NCBI GenBank assembly: GCA_019509985.1
Contig: JAEKLF010000032.1
Span: forward strand, 1-64,000
Reading direction: 5' to 3'
Length of the DNA: 64,000 bases
Source of the DNA: Burkholderiales bacterium
Lineage (GTDB): Bacteria > Pseudomonadota > Gammaproteobacteria > Burkholderiales > Burkholderiaceae_C
Below, piece after piece: positions 9,309 through 17,882 of the stretch (the first letter of the stretch is position 1; each line of letters starts with the position of its first letter). The notes under the pieces are model-generated. The model worked only from the letters and a program-made list of their open reading frames with translations. It was not told where the DNA came from and did no database searches. The translations under genes were made by a program, and so were the position numbers.

Positions 9309-9437
9309 TTCGCAGCTTCCGTGCCAGCGCTCATCTGGCTTGTATGCAAGGCGCGCGCACAAGTTTGGCCCGAGGCCGGCCCGGCCTGGGTCGCCCGGCA
9401 CCAACGCAGTGCTTGCGCGCCGGGTTAGCCTCCGGCC

Positions 9438-10658
9438 ATGGACTCCCTGATCTCGGCCGCCGCCCGCGCACTGGCCGCCGGCGACGCGCTGGCGGCGCTC
9501 AAGCGCGTGGCGCTGCGCGATGACCCGCCAGCCCTGGCGCTGCGCGGCATCGCCCTGGCCCAGCTCGGCGAACATCCGCGCGCCCGCGAGCTGCTGAAGC
9601 GTGCGGCGCGCGGCTTCGGCGCCCACGAGGCGCTGGCGCGGGCGCGCTGCGTCGTCGCCGAGGCCGAGGTGGCGCTGGCGATGCGCGACTTCGCCGGCTC
9701 GCCGCGCGCACTCGACACGGCCATGGCCACGCTGGCCGGCTGTGGTGACGCGGGCAATGCGCTGCAGGCACGGCTGATCGCGGCGCGGCGGCAACTGCTC
9801 CTCGGCCGGCTGGACGAAGCGGCGGCCACGCTCGCACCCGTCCACGCGCAGCCCCTGCCGCCGTTGCCAGGCGCCGTGGCCGCCTTGCTCGTCGCGGAAC
9901 TGGCGCTGCGCTCGCTGCGCATGGCCGAAGTGCAGACCGCGCTCGCACGTGCCGGCGACGCCGTCCGGCGCGCCGGTGTGCCGGCCCTGCAGGCCGAGGT
10001 GACCGAGGCCCTGGCCCTGCTGGAGCGCCCCGCCGCGCGGCGCCTGGCCGAGGGCCGGTGGCTGCCGCTGCGCCTGCAGGACGTGGCCGAGCTGCTGGAC
10101 TCGGGCGCCCTGGTCGTCGACGCCTGCCGCCACGGCCTGCGCGCCGGTGCGCAATGGCTGCCGCTGGCGCGCCGGCCCATCCTGTTCACGCTGGCGCGCG
10201 CACTGGCCGAGGCCTGGCCGGGCGACGCCGACCGCGACGCGTTGATCGCCCGCGCCTTCCGCACCCGCGATGCCGACGAGACGCACCGCGCGCGGCTGCG
10301 CGTGGAGATCGGCCGGCTGCGCGCGCTGATGGCCGGCCTGGCCGGCGTCGAGGCCACGGCCCGCGGCTTCGTGCTGAAGCCGGCCGACGGCCGGCCCGTG
10401 GCCGTGCTCGCGCCGCCCATCGATGGCGACCAGGGCGACCTGATCGCGCTGCTGTCCGACGGCGCGGCCTGGTCCACCTCGGCGCTGGCCCTGGCCCTGG
10501 GGACCAGCCAGCGCAACGTGCAGCGCGCGCTGGCCGAGCTGGAGGCCGCCGGCCGCGTGCGCGCCAGCGGCCAGACGCGCGCACGGCGCTGGCTGGCGCC
10601 GCCGTTAACCGGATTCACGACGATCTTGTTACTCCCCGCCGCGCTGCCGCTTGGGTAG
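9438..10658 (+). CDS. Helical-repeat regulator with C-terminal winged-helix domain
   Basis: 406 residues. The N-terminal ~200 residues form Ala/Leu/Arg-rich paired helices resembling TPR-like repeats. The C-terminus carries a helix-turn-helix (DLIALLSDGAAWSTSALALA, then SQRNVQRALAELEAAGRV) with a basic wing. A segment at ~270-300 resembles the effector arm of OmpR-type HTH proteins (THRARLRVEIGRLRALM). It stands in the same direction as the propeller, DUF899 and membrane genes and probably regulates them. No receiver domain is seen, so the signal is unknown. Confidence 0.7.
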   Translation: MDSLISAAARALAAGDALAALKRVALRDDPPALALRGIALAQLGEHPRARELLKRAARGFGAHEALARARCVVAEAEVALAMRDFAGSPRALDTAMATLAGCGDAGNALQARLIAARRQLLLGRLDEAAATLAPVHAQPLPPLPGAVAALLVAELALRSLRMAEVQTALARAGDAVRRAGVPALQAEVTEALALLERPAARRLAEGRWLPLRLQDVAELLDSGALVVDACRHGLRAGAQWLPLARRPILFTLARALAEAWPGDADRDALIARAFRTRDADETHRARLRVEIGRLRALMAGLAGVEATARGFVLKPADGRPVAVLAPPIDGDQGDLIALLSDGAAWSTSALALALGTSQRNVQRALAELEAAGRVRASGQTRARRWLAPPLTGFTTILLLPAALPLG

Positions 10659-10701
10659 ATTGCCCCCATGCGCCGAACACGGCGCCCTTCAGGAGCCACC
10701 C

Positions 10702-11370
10702 ATGAGCGTCGAGACCCCCACCGCCAAGCCCGCCGAGATCGTGCGCGAGTACGGCCCCTTTGCCGGCGCCCAGAGCATCGCCGGCGTCACGCACGACGGC
10801 GACCGCGTGTGGGCCGCCACCGGCGCCACCCTGCTCGCCTTCGACCCCGCTAGCGGCGAGGCCGTGCAGCACATCGCCTGCGCCTGCGACGCCGGCACGG
10901 CCTTCGATGGCAAATACCTGTACCAGATCGCCGAGGCGCGCATCGACAAGATCGACCCGGCCAGCGGCAAGGTCGTGGCGTCCATCCCCTCGCCCGGCCA
11001 GGGCGGCGACTCGGGCCTGGCCTGGGCCGAAGGCAGCCTGTGGGTGGGCCAGCACCGCGGCCGCAAGATCCACCAGATCGACCCCGCCACCGGCGCCATC
11101 CAGCGAACCATCGAGTCCAACCGCTTCGTGACCGGCGTGACCTGGGTCGACGGCGAGCTGTGGCACGGCACCTGGGAAGACGACGCGAGCGAGATCCGCC
11201 GCATCGACCCCGCCAGCGGCGCCGTGCTGGAGCGGCTGGAGATGCCGCGCGGCGCCAACGTCAGCGGCCTGGAATCCGACGGCGCCGACCTGTTCTACGC
11301 CGGCGGCGGCGGCACCGGCAAGGTCCGCGCTGTCCGCCGTCCCAAGCGCCTGGCGCCTCAAGCCGCCTGA
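10702..11370 (+). CDS. Vgb/PQQ-like beta-propeller protein
   Basis: 222 residues made of repeated blades. The motif IDPAS/TG occurs four times (IDKIDPASGKVV, IHQIDPATGAI, IRRIDPASGAV and the related FDPASGEAV), each followed by short beta strands, as in streptogramin-lyase-like and glutamine-cyclotransferase-like propellers. No signal peptide is visible, so it is probably cytoplasmic. ATG 10702 is preceded by AGGAG at 10691-10695. Ligand and catalysis are unknown. It sits 75 bases upstream of the DUF899 gene. Confidence 0.75.
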   Translation: MSVETPTAKPAEIVREYGPFAGAQSIAGVTHDGDRVWAATGATLLAFDPASGEAVQHIACACDAGTAFDGKYLYQIAEARIDKIDPASGKVVASIPSPGQGGDSGLAWAEGSLWVGQHRGRKIHQIDPATGAIQRTIESNRFVTGVTWVDGELWHGTWEDDASEIRRIDPASGAVLERLEMPRGANVSGLESDGADLFYAGGGGTGKVRAVRRPKRLAPQAA

Positions 11371-11445
11371 TTTTCCCCTGAGCGAACCCCCACCCGAGCC
11401 CGGGTGGAGCCGCTGCATTCCTTCCTCAACCCCAAGGAGATTTCC

Positions 11446-12207
11446 ATGACCACACTGCTCAACCACCCCGTCGTGTCGCGCGACCTCTGGATCGCCGAGC
11501 GCAAGGCGCTGCTGACCCACGAGAAGGAACTGACCCAGCTGCGCGACCGCATCGCCGAGCAGCGCCGCAGCCTGCCCTGGGTGCGCCTGGACAAGGACTA
11601 TGTCTTCGACACCGTCGACGGCCCGCGCAAGCTGTCCGAGCTCTTCCAGGGCCGGCGCCAGCTGCTGGTGCAGCACTTCATGCTGGCCCCCGGCTGGGAG
11701 CAGGGCTGCAAGAGCTGCTCCTTCATGGCCGACCACCTCGACGGCATGGCCGTGCACCTGGCGCATCGTGACATCACGCTGCTGGCCGTGTCGCGCGCGC
11801 CGCTGGCCGACATCCAGCGCTTTCGCCAGCGCATGGGGTGGCAGTTCGCCTGGGCCTCGGCTCACGGCAATGACTTCAACAGCGACTTCCACGTCAGCTT
11901 CACGCCCGAGGAGCGCGCCCGCGGCGAGGTCTATTACAACTTCCACATGACGGCCTTCCCGCAGGAGGAAGCCCCCGGCATCAGCGTCTTCTACAAGGAC
12001 GACACGGGCGACGTCTTCCACACCTACTCCACCTTCGGCCGCGGTGTGGAAGTGATGATGGGCACCTACAACCTCATCGACCTGACGCCCAAGGGCCGCG
12101 ATGAGGAGAGCCTGTCGTACACGATGGAGTGGGTGCGCCATCACGACCGCTACGAGCCGCAGGCTGCCGCGCCGGCCGCGGCCTCCTGCTGCAGTCAAGC
12201 AGCCTGA
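11446..12207 (+). CDS. DUF899 thioredoxin-like protein
   Basis: 253 residues. The DUF899 core includes VRLDKDYVFDT, LFQGRRQLLVQHFM, the CxxC-containing GCKSCSFMADHLDG and the trailing SFTPEERARGEVYYNF. The two Cys in the GCKSCSF context suggest a thioredoxin-like redox fold, but no reaction is established for the family. An AAGGAGA precedes ATG 11446. A Cys-Cys pair occurs near the C-terminus (SCCSQAA). The gene is followed 17 bases later by a membrane-protein gene that may be its partner. Confidence 0.85.
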   Translation: MTTLLNHPVVSRDLWIAERKALLTHEKELTQLRDRIAEQRRSLPWVRLDKDYVFDTVDGPRKLSELFQGRRQLLVQHFMLAPGWEQGCKSCSFMADHLDGMAVHLAHRDITLLAVSRAPLADIQRFRQRMGWQFAWASAHGNDFNSDFHVSFTPEERARGEVYYNFHMTAFPQEEAPGISVFYKDDTGDVFHTYSTFGRGVEVMMGTYNLIDLTPKGRDEESLSYTMEWVRHHDRYEPQAAAPAAASCCSQAA

Positions 12208-12224
12208 CGGGGCGAGGTGCCGAC

Positions 12225-12776
12225 ATGGCTGGCCTTTGGCCCTGGCTGGTGGTGGCGGGCGCCGGCGCACTGCACGGCCTGAACCCGTCCACCGGCTGGG
12301 GCCTGGCCACCGCCTGCGGCCTGCATTCCCACGATGGTCGGCAGGCGCTGCGCGCGCTGCTGCCCATCGCGGTGGGGCATGCCGTGTCCATCGCCCTCGT
12401 GGCGGGCACGGTGGCGCTCGGGCTGTTCGGCGGCGGCCTGTTGCTGCAAGGGCTGTCGGGCGCGCTGCTGCTGGGCGCCGTGCTGATGCGCCTGTCGCGC
12501 CGCGGCACGCCCCGGCTGCGCGCGCGGGCCGGCCGCACCGGTCTGGCGCTGTGGTCCTTCATGGTGTCCACGGCCCACGGCACCGGCATGATGCTGGTGC
12601 CGGCGCTGATCCCGCTATGCCTGAGCAACTCCCCCGCCAAGGAGATCACCGCCTCAGGCTCGCTGCTGCTCGGGCTTGCGGCCGTGGCCGTTCACATGGC
12701 GGCGATGCTGGGCGTGGCGGCGGTGCTGGCACTGGGGGCGTGTGGCGCGATGCAGCGGTGGGTCGGCCGCCGTTGA
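12225..12776 (+). CDS. Polytopic membrane protein with HGxxP motif
   Basis: 183 residues with about five hydrophobic helices. The first loop has ALHGLNPSTGW and the third helix begins IAVGHAVSIALVAG, an arrangement reminiscent of the His-containing helices of NicO/UreH-like metal or small-solute transporters, although the Asp of the usual HxxxxD is absent. The function is therefore open. The start at 12225 has GAGG upstream. The last gene of the regulator-propeller-DUF899 group, it ends 8 bases before the convergent subtilase. Confidence 0.65.
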   Translation: MAGLWPWLVVAGAGALHGLNPSTGWGLATACGLHSHDGRQALRALLPIAVGHAVSIALVAGTVALGLFGGGLLLQGLSGALLLGAVLMRLSRRGTPRLRARAGRTGLALWSFMVSTAHGTGMMLVPALIPLCLSNSPAKEITASGSLLLGLAAVAVHMAAMLGVAAVLALGACGAMQRWVGRR

Positions 12777-12783
12777 CGTTCCG

Positions 12784-14274
12784 CTAGAAATTGCTGATCG
12801 CGTAGTCCACGGCGGCCGATGCGTTGATCAAACCCCAACCCGTGGCCAGATCGCGCCCCGGCCCGGCGGGTTCGTTGAAGCGCTGCGGGAAGCTGTGGCC
12901 CGACAGCACGTCGACGGCCGTCTTGGACAGTGCCTCGATGACCTGGGCCGGCCTGAGCGCCGGCTTGGCGCCAAGGATCAAGGCGGCGGCGCCGGCCAAT
13001 TGCGGTGCCGCGGCCGAGGTCCCGGAAAACATCGCCCAGCCGTCCGTGCCGGTCGTCCCGTCGCCGGCTTCACCATCGGCGATGGTTGCTTCGGATTGAT
13101 CGAGTTCGCAGCCGGGTTGCACGGGCAGCATCAGGTACTGGGCGCGAGGCTGCATGCCCACCAGCCCGCAAGCCGTGGGAACGACGACATCCGGGAACCA
13201 GGGACTGGCATAGCCGCTGGCATACGAGGACGCCTGCAGTCGACCCATCGGATCCAGGTAGACGCCGCCGGCGCTGAGAACGCCAGGGACCTGTGGCTCG
13301 ATTGCGAATTGGCCATTGCCCGCCGAGAAGATGACGAGGATGCCCTTCTCGATGGCGTCCTTGATTTCCGCGGCCAATGCCAGATCGGCCGCACTGGGCC
13401 CACCGATGGGCGGGTAGAGGCCGTCGCCGCCCCAGGAGTTCGTGATGATGCGCGGCACCAATGCCTTGCTCTTCAGGAAGGCCGCCATCGCGCCCACGAA
13501 TCGGCCCGCAGAGTCGGTGGCACGGACGGGCTGCAGGACGACCCCGGGCGCCAGCGCGAAGATGTTGGCAGATTCGCCCGTGCCGTGCCCGACAGGATCC
13601 TTGCTGGGGTTGGTGCCCGGCACGGTGACCAGTGGGGTCTGGATCTTGTACTGATTGGCCGTGAAGTATGGATGCCGATACCAGCCGGTGTCCGGCATCG
13701 CGACCGTGATGCCATCGCCACGAAACCCCCTCTGGCGCGCCTGCTGAGCACCCATCGCAACGGCGAGATCGCCGGGCAGGCGCAGGTGGAACTTGGGTGA
13801 TGCAGGCGGAATGGGCGAGGGAAAGATCGAGTGGCACTGCTTGGGTTGTTCGAGACAGATGCCGTCGATCCGCAGCGCGGCGGACTTGGCCTTGCCGACA
13901 CCCATCGCGTCGGGCTGCTTGCTGCCAACGATGTCCAGGCAGGTGATGTATTCGCGCACGCCACGCGCGGTCTGCATGAGGCGCTCGAACGGCAGCACCG
14001 TGCCGCCGGTGATTTCCTCGAACTGAGCCGGGCCGGCGGCCACGGAGAAGCCGAGCTCACTGCCGGCCAGCACAATGAAGCCAAAGCTCTCCAGTTCGCG
14101 CCGGACCGAGGCCAGGTCCTTGGCGCTGGCGTGGTAGGCCTTGGCGGATTCTTCAAGCCCGGTCACACCGGGCGCAAAGACTGATTTCTTGCCGGCGACC
14201 GACACGTAGCCGGTGATCAGGTCCGGCAGCGGGTTGTCCGACTCGGTGACATAAGGCAGTCCAAAGCTTGGCAT
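12784..14274 (-). CDS. S8 (subtilisin-like) serine peptidase
   Basis: 496 residues. The catalytic triad is visible: Asp ~195 (AMPDTGW), His ~230 (VGHGTGES) and Ser ~420 (FSGTSAAAPQ), with the oxyanion Asn in FSAGNGQ. About 190 residues precede the catalytic domain and contain a propeptide-like region. No signal peptide or Tat motif is seen, so it may be cytoplasmic or exported by another route. The start at 14274 follows GGGAGG at good distance; an in-frame GTG at 14310 touches the previous stop. The upstream 88-residue gene, 36 bases away, may encode a partner or inhibitor. Confidence 0.88.
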   Translation of the reverse strand: MPSFGLPYVTESDNPLPDLITGYVSVAGKKSVFAPGVTGLEESAKAYHASAKDLASVRRELESFGFIVLAGSELGFSVAAGPAQFEEITGGTVLPFERLMQTARGVREYITCLDIVGSKQPDAMGVGKAKSAALRIDGICLEQPKQCHSIFPSPIPPASPKFHLRLPGDLAVAMGAQQARQRGFRGDGITVAMPDTGWYRHPYFTANQYKIQTPLVTVPGTNPSKDPVGHGTGESANIFALAPGVVLQPVRATDSAGRFVGAMAAFLKSKALVPRIITNSWGGDGLYPPIGGPSAADLALAAEIKDAIEKGILVIFSAGNGQFAIEPQVPGVLSAGGVYLDPMGRLQASSYASGYASPWFPDVVVPTACGLVGMQPRAQYLMLPVQPGCELDQSEATIADGEAGDGTTGTDGWAMFSGTSAAAPQLAGAAALILGAKPALRPAQVIEALSKTAVDVLSGHSFPQRFNEPAGPGRDLATGWGLINASAAVDYAISNF

Positions 14275-14310
14275 GGCGGCGACCTCCCGTGGATGGGCAG
14301 CCGCAATCAC

Positions 14311-14577
14311 CTACATGGGCTGACGCGGCTTGACGACGTGGATGAACTTCACCGCATGCCTGAGAGACTCGGGAACCTCCACCTCATCCTGATCCGCACC
14401 CGTGAGCCCGGGAAGAATCGCCCTCAACTGGGCGACGTCCCCGCTCACCAACAAACCCACAGTCATCGGCATGGCCTGCACGCCTTGCGCCTGCAGGTGC
14501 CGAACCAACGGATCGAGATCCACGTCGGCCTGCGTCTCCGCGATGAGCTCCAGATGCTTGGCTGTCATGCCGGGCAT
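14311..14577 (-). CDS. Small protein upstream of the subtilase, propeptide/inhibitor-like
   Basis: 88 residues, no signal peptide and no Cys. The predicted beta-alpha-beta pattern (HLQAQGVQAMPMTVGLLVSG, then LRAILPGLTG, VEVPESLRHAV, KFIHVVKP) resembles in outline the compact inhibitor fold of subtilase propeptides, and the N-terminal region of the adjacent protease has a similar-looking block (FIVLAGSELGFSVAAG). This is inference from pattern only. It is co-directional with the protease and 36 bases upstream. The start at 14577 has no strong ribosome site; ATG 14568 is an alternative. Confidence 0.55.
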   Translation of the reverse strand: MPGMTAKHLELIAETQADVDLDPLVRHLQAQGVQAMPMTVGLLVSGDVAQLRAILPGLTGADQDEVEVPESLRHAVKFIHVVKPRQPM

Positions 14578-14756
14578 ATTCGTTCAGCGGACTCCGCGGC
14601 GCAAGACGACGTTCAACTTTCTCCCTGACATCCCCGTCATTCATGCAGTGACGAGGCTCAGCCTAGGGCCGCAACGCGGCCAGGACATCCTCAAATAAGA
14701 CGACTGGATTGCAGAGACGGGGCGGGTTGTTTGTCACCGGCCATCCCGAACGCCTT

Positions 14757-15374
14757 CTAGCGCCTGCGGCGGGCGGCGGCGACGAGGCCCAGGCCGCCCA
14801 GCATCAGCGCCAGCGAGGCCGGCTCGGGCACGGCCTGCACGGCGACCGACAGCTGGTAGGGCGAGGCCGCCGTGTTCGCGCTGACGCCGAAGAGACCGTT
14901 GTAGTTGGCGCCGCCGGCCACGCCGGTGCCGCTCAGGTCGCCGGACCACGACCATTCGATGGCGTTGGGACCGACCGCCTCGATCGCGATCCAGTAGGTC
15001 GTGTCGGCCGCCAGCGTGATGCGCGTGGATGGCGCGAACGTGTACGCGGCGAAGTCGGACGTCGAGACGGCGGCGCTGGACAAGCTGCCCAAGGACGCGA
15101 GCACTGCACCGGGACCGCTGGCACCGTCGGCGCGCAGGCTGACGCGCAGGTCGCCGATGACGTCGGCGCTGTCGTTCTTCAGCAGCGCGGTCACCCGCGT
15201 CAGTACGAGGCCGGCCTGGGCGCCGGTGCGAAAGGAATCGGCCAGCGGGCCATAGCTCAGCAACGGGTCGGAACCATCACGGGACGCGGCGAGGTTGTCG
15301 AACAAGATGTCGGCGTGGGCAGCGGGCATGGCCGCCACGATAGCGGCGAGCAGCAGGGGCTGGAGAAAACGCAT
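14757..15374 (-). CDS. PEP-CTERM surface protein with choice-of-anchor-type domain
   Basis: 205 residues. A signal peptide (LLLAAIVAAMPAAHA) leads to a beta-rich domain (DILFDNLAASRDG..., TYWIAIEAVG). The C-terminus is the classical sorting signal: VPEPASLALMLGG, a hydrophobic helix and an Arg cluster (AAARRRR). Such proteins are recognised by exosortase and attached outside the cell in EPS-forming Gram-negatives. Start 15374 has AAGGA upstream. No exosortase gene is in the window. Confidence 0.88.
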   Translation of the reverse strand: MRFLQPLLLAAIVAAMPAAHADILFDNLAASRDGSDPLLSYGPLADSFRTGAQAGLVLTRVTALLKNDSADVIGDLRVSLRADGASGPGAVLASLGSLSSAAVSTSDFAAYTFAPSTRITLAADTTYWIAIEAVGPNAIEWSWSGDLSGTGVAGGANYNGLFGVSANTAASPYQLSVAVQAVPEPASLALMLGGLGLVAAARRRR

Positions 15375-15404
15375 GTCGGATCCTTGAGGTATTGGGGGGC
15401 TCAT

Positions 15405-15466
15405 GCCCGATGGCTTGCAGGCCATCGGGCCTTCGTCAGGCGTCGGACAGTCCGCAGGGACTGTCC
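15405..15466. terminator. Two consecutive perfect hairpins downstream of the phospholipase gene
   Basis: Hairpin 15405-15414/15421-15430 has a 10-bp stem and hairpin 15445-15453/15458-15466 a 9-bp stem, both perfect with short loops. They lie just after the phospholipase stop (minus strand) and upstream of the PEP-CTERM start. No T-run follows, so a terminator role is likely but not certain. Confidence 0.5.
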
Positions 15467-15477
15467 TCGGTCCGGTC

Positions 15478-17691
15478 TCAGAGCAGCGGGTCGCTGACGC
15501 CGTCGGCGCCGGTCTCGACGTGGCCGGCGAAGTGGGCGATGAAGCGGGCATCGCCGGCCGCGCTGACGAGCAGGTCGTACCAGCGCGCACTGGCCTGCAG
15601 CGACCAGTCCGAGCGCAGGCTGGCGCCCGGCTGCAGCAGCTGGTGCGAGCTGGTATTGGTGTAGCGGTCGGTCACCGTGACGTCGGTGGCGGCACCGCCG
15701 GCGTTGGTCACCGTCAGCGACAGGCCGCCCGTGGTGCGGCTGGTGCTGCAACGCACGACCAGCTGGGCCGCGCCTGCTGCCAGGCTGCCGGCGTAGTGCC
15801 GGAAAAAGCCGTTGTGGCCGTGCACCGACACGTCGTAGTCGCCGCCGGCCGGTGGCGTCCAGGTGTCGGCCAGCGCCTTGCCGGCCTCGACCGTGTAGCC
15901 CCAGGGACCCGTCCCGCCGCCGGCCATGCAGCCGTTGGCCGTGCGGACGTGGAACCATGCGCCGGCCGAGCCGGCGTTGCTGAAGTCCAGCCGGAAGCCG
16001 CTGCCGTCGGCCGTCCAGTCGGCCTGCAGCTCGTAAGGCAGCGCGCGGGCCAGCCGCGTGCCGGTTTCCTGCACCGGCATGGCCTGGTTGGCAGGCACCG
16101 GCGGGTTGTAGGTGCTGTACTTCTTGCCGCTGACGACATCGGCCTGCGGCGGCGCGTACGACGCGGTGCTGGGCAGGCGTGCGGCGGCGGCGTTGGGCAG
16201 CGAAAAATCGAGTGCCGCAGTCAGGTCGCCGCAGACGGCACGGCGCCACGGCGTGATGTTGGGCTCGGCGACGCCGAAGCGCTTCTCGATGAAGCGGATG
16301 ACGGACGTGTGGTCGAAGGTCTCGGAGCAGACCCAGCCGCCCTTGCTCCACGGCGAGATCACCAGCGCGGGCACACGCGCGCCCAGGCCGTAGGGCCCGG
16401 CGGCGTAGCTGCCGGCGCCGGGGTAGATCTCGTTGACCGTGCTGACCGTGGACTTGCCCTGCGCGGGCGAGGCCGGCGGCGTGGGCGGCACGACGTGGTC
16501 GAAGAAGCCGTCGTTCTCGTCGAAGCAGACGATGAAGACCGTGCTGGCCCAGACCGCGGGGTTGGCAGTCAGCGCGTTCAGCACGTTCTGGATGTACCAG
16601 GTGCCATAGCTGGTGGGCCAGTTGGAGTGCTCGCTGTAGGCCTCGGGCGCGGCGATCCACGACACCTGCGGCAGCGTGCCGCCCATCACGTCGGCGCGGA
16701 GCTGGTCGAACAGCGTGCCGTTGTTGAAGGCGCCGCCGTTGAGCAGGTCGGTGCCGGTGCGGGCGCCTTCGTACAGCGGGTTGCCGGGCTGGGCGGTGCG
16801 GTACTGGTTGAAGTACAGCAGCGCGTTGTCACCATAGTTGCCGATGTAGGGATTCTGGCCGTCCCAGCCCCAGGAGCCCGCATCGTTCAGGCCGTGGCCG
16901 ATGTCCTGGTAGACCTTCCACGTGACGCCGGCCTGCTGCAGCCGCTCGGGGTAGGTCGTCCAGCCATAGCCCTGTTCGGCGTTGTTGACGACCGGGCCGT
17001 AGGGCGGCGTGCCGTTGCCGGCGTTGGTGCCGCTGGCGTTCAGCGCCAGTGCGCCCGGCGTGCGGCCGGTGTTGTTGACGTTCAGACCGCCGGGCAGCGT
17101 GCCGTTCTGGCCGCACCAGCCGCTCCACAGGTAGTAGCGGTTGGGGTCGGTCGACGCCATGATGGAGCAGTGGTAGGCGTCGCAGATGGTGAAGGCGTCG
17201 GCCAGCGCGTAATAGAACGGGATGTCGGCGCGCTGCAGATAGGCCATCGTGGCCTTGCCCTTGGCGGGCACCCAGCGGTCGTTGTGGCCGCTGTTCCAGG
17301 CCTTGTGCGCATCGGCCCAGGCATGCGGCAGGCCGGTCAGGAACTGCTGGCCGAGGTTGGCTGCCGTGGGGTGGAAGGGCAGGATGGTCGGCGGGCTCTG
17401 TGTGACGCCGGACGAGTTCAGGTTGGGCTGCTCAAAGATGGGCTTGCCCGTGCCGACCTGCTTCACCGCGCGCGGGTCGCCGAAGCCGCGCACGCCGCGC
17501 AGCGTGCCGAAGTAGTGGTCGAAGGAGCGGTTCTCCTGCATCAGCACGACGATGTGCTTGACGTCGTTGATCGTGCCGGTGGCGCCGTTGGCCGGGATGG
17601 CCAGGGCCTGGCGGATGCTGTCGGGCAGCGCGGCGGTGGCGCCGGCACCGGCCATGCCGCGCAGCAGCGTGCGGCGATCGATCTTGCTCAT
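15478..17691 (-). CDS. Phosphocholine-type phospholipase C, Tat-exported
   Basis: 737 residues. A Tat signal (DRRTLLRGMAGAGATAALP) precedes the phosphoesterase domain with QENRSFDHYFGTLRGVRGFG and the metal/active-site blocks FIVCFDENDGFFDHV and SETFDHTSVIRFIEKRFG. Two C-terminal DUF756-like beta repeats begin near ~540. This layout and length match the bacterial phospholipase C/acid phosphatase family (PlcN/PlcC), which cleave phosphatidylcholine or related lipids outside the cytoplasm. The start at 17691 follows AAGGA. The gene is monocistronic, with paired hairpins after its stop. Confidence 0.92.
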   Translation of the reverse strand: MSKIDRRTLLRGMAGAGATAALPDSIRQALAIPANGATGTINDVKHIVVLMQENRSFDHYFGTLRGVRGFGDPRAVKQVGTGKPIFEQPNLNSSGVTQSPPTILPFHPTAANLGQQFLTGLPHAWADAHKAWNSGHNDRWVPAKGKATMAYLQRADIPFYYALADAFTICDAYHCSIMASTDPNRYYLWSGWCGQNGTLPGGLNVNNTGRTPGALALNASGTNAGNGTPPYGPVVNNAEQGYGWTTYPERLQQAGVTWKVYQDIGHGLNDAGSWGWDGQNPYIGNYGDNALLYFNQYRTAQPGNPLYEGARTGTDLLNGGAFNNGTLFDQLRADVMGGTLPQVSWIAAPEAYSEHSNWPTSYGTWYIQNVLNALTANPAVWASTVFIVCFDENDGFFDHVVPPTPPASPAQGKSTVSTVNEIYPGAGSYAAGPYGLGARVPALVISPWSKGGWVCSETFDHTSVIRFIEKRFGVAEPNITPWRRAVCGDLTAALDFSLPNAAAARLPSTASYAPPQADVVSGKKYSTYNPPVPANQAMPVQETGTRLARALPYELQADWTADGSGFRLDFSNAGSAGAWFHVRTANGCMAGGGTGPWGYTVEAGKALADTWTPPAGGDYDVSVHGHNGFFRHYAGSLAAGAAQLVVRCSTSRTTGGLSLTVTNAGGAATDVTVTDRYTNTSSHQLLQPGASLRSDWSLQASARWYDLLVSAAGDARFIAHFAGHVETGADGVSDPLL

Positions 17692-17865
17692 GCTCGTCCT
17701 TGGTGGGAAGCGGTGGCGCGGAGTGCGGCCCGTCGGAAAATTCTGCGGGCACGTTGTGGCAGCTTGGTGGCAGATCCTTGACGGTACGGCGTCTGCATGA
17801 ACCCGGTTTGTGTGACGTGGCCGACGCCGTGCGGAAAGGCCGTTCGCCGGCAAGGCCTATTTCAC

Positions 17866-17882
17866 GCAACAAATAATGTTGC
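17866..17882. promoter_or_regulatory. 17-bp dyad directly abutting the Rrf2 start codon
   Basis: GCAACA-AATAA-TGTTGC is a perfect 6-bp dyad with a 5-base centre that ends at the base before the Rrf2 ATG. The size fits a dimeric winged-helix operator, so autoregulation is likely. There is no Shine-Dalgarno between dyad and ATG, which suggests a leaderless or very short-leader mRNA. Confidence 0.55.

Noticed and set aside
15403..17781. Long plus-strand ORF opposite the phospholipase C gene
   Set aside because: Mirror of the minus-strand gene with low-complexity Arg/Gly/Val composition; the phospholipase motifs lie on the other strand.
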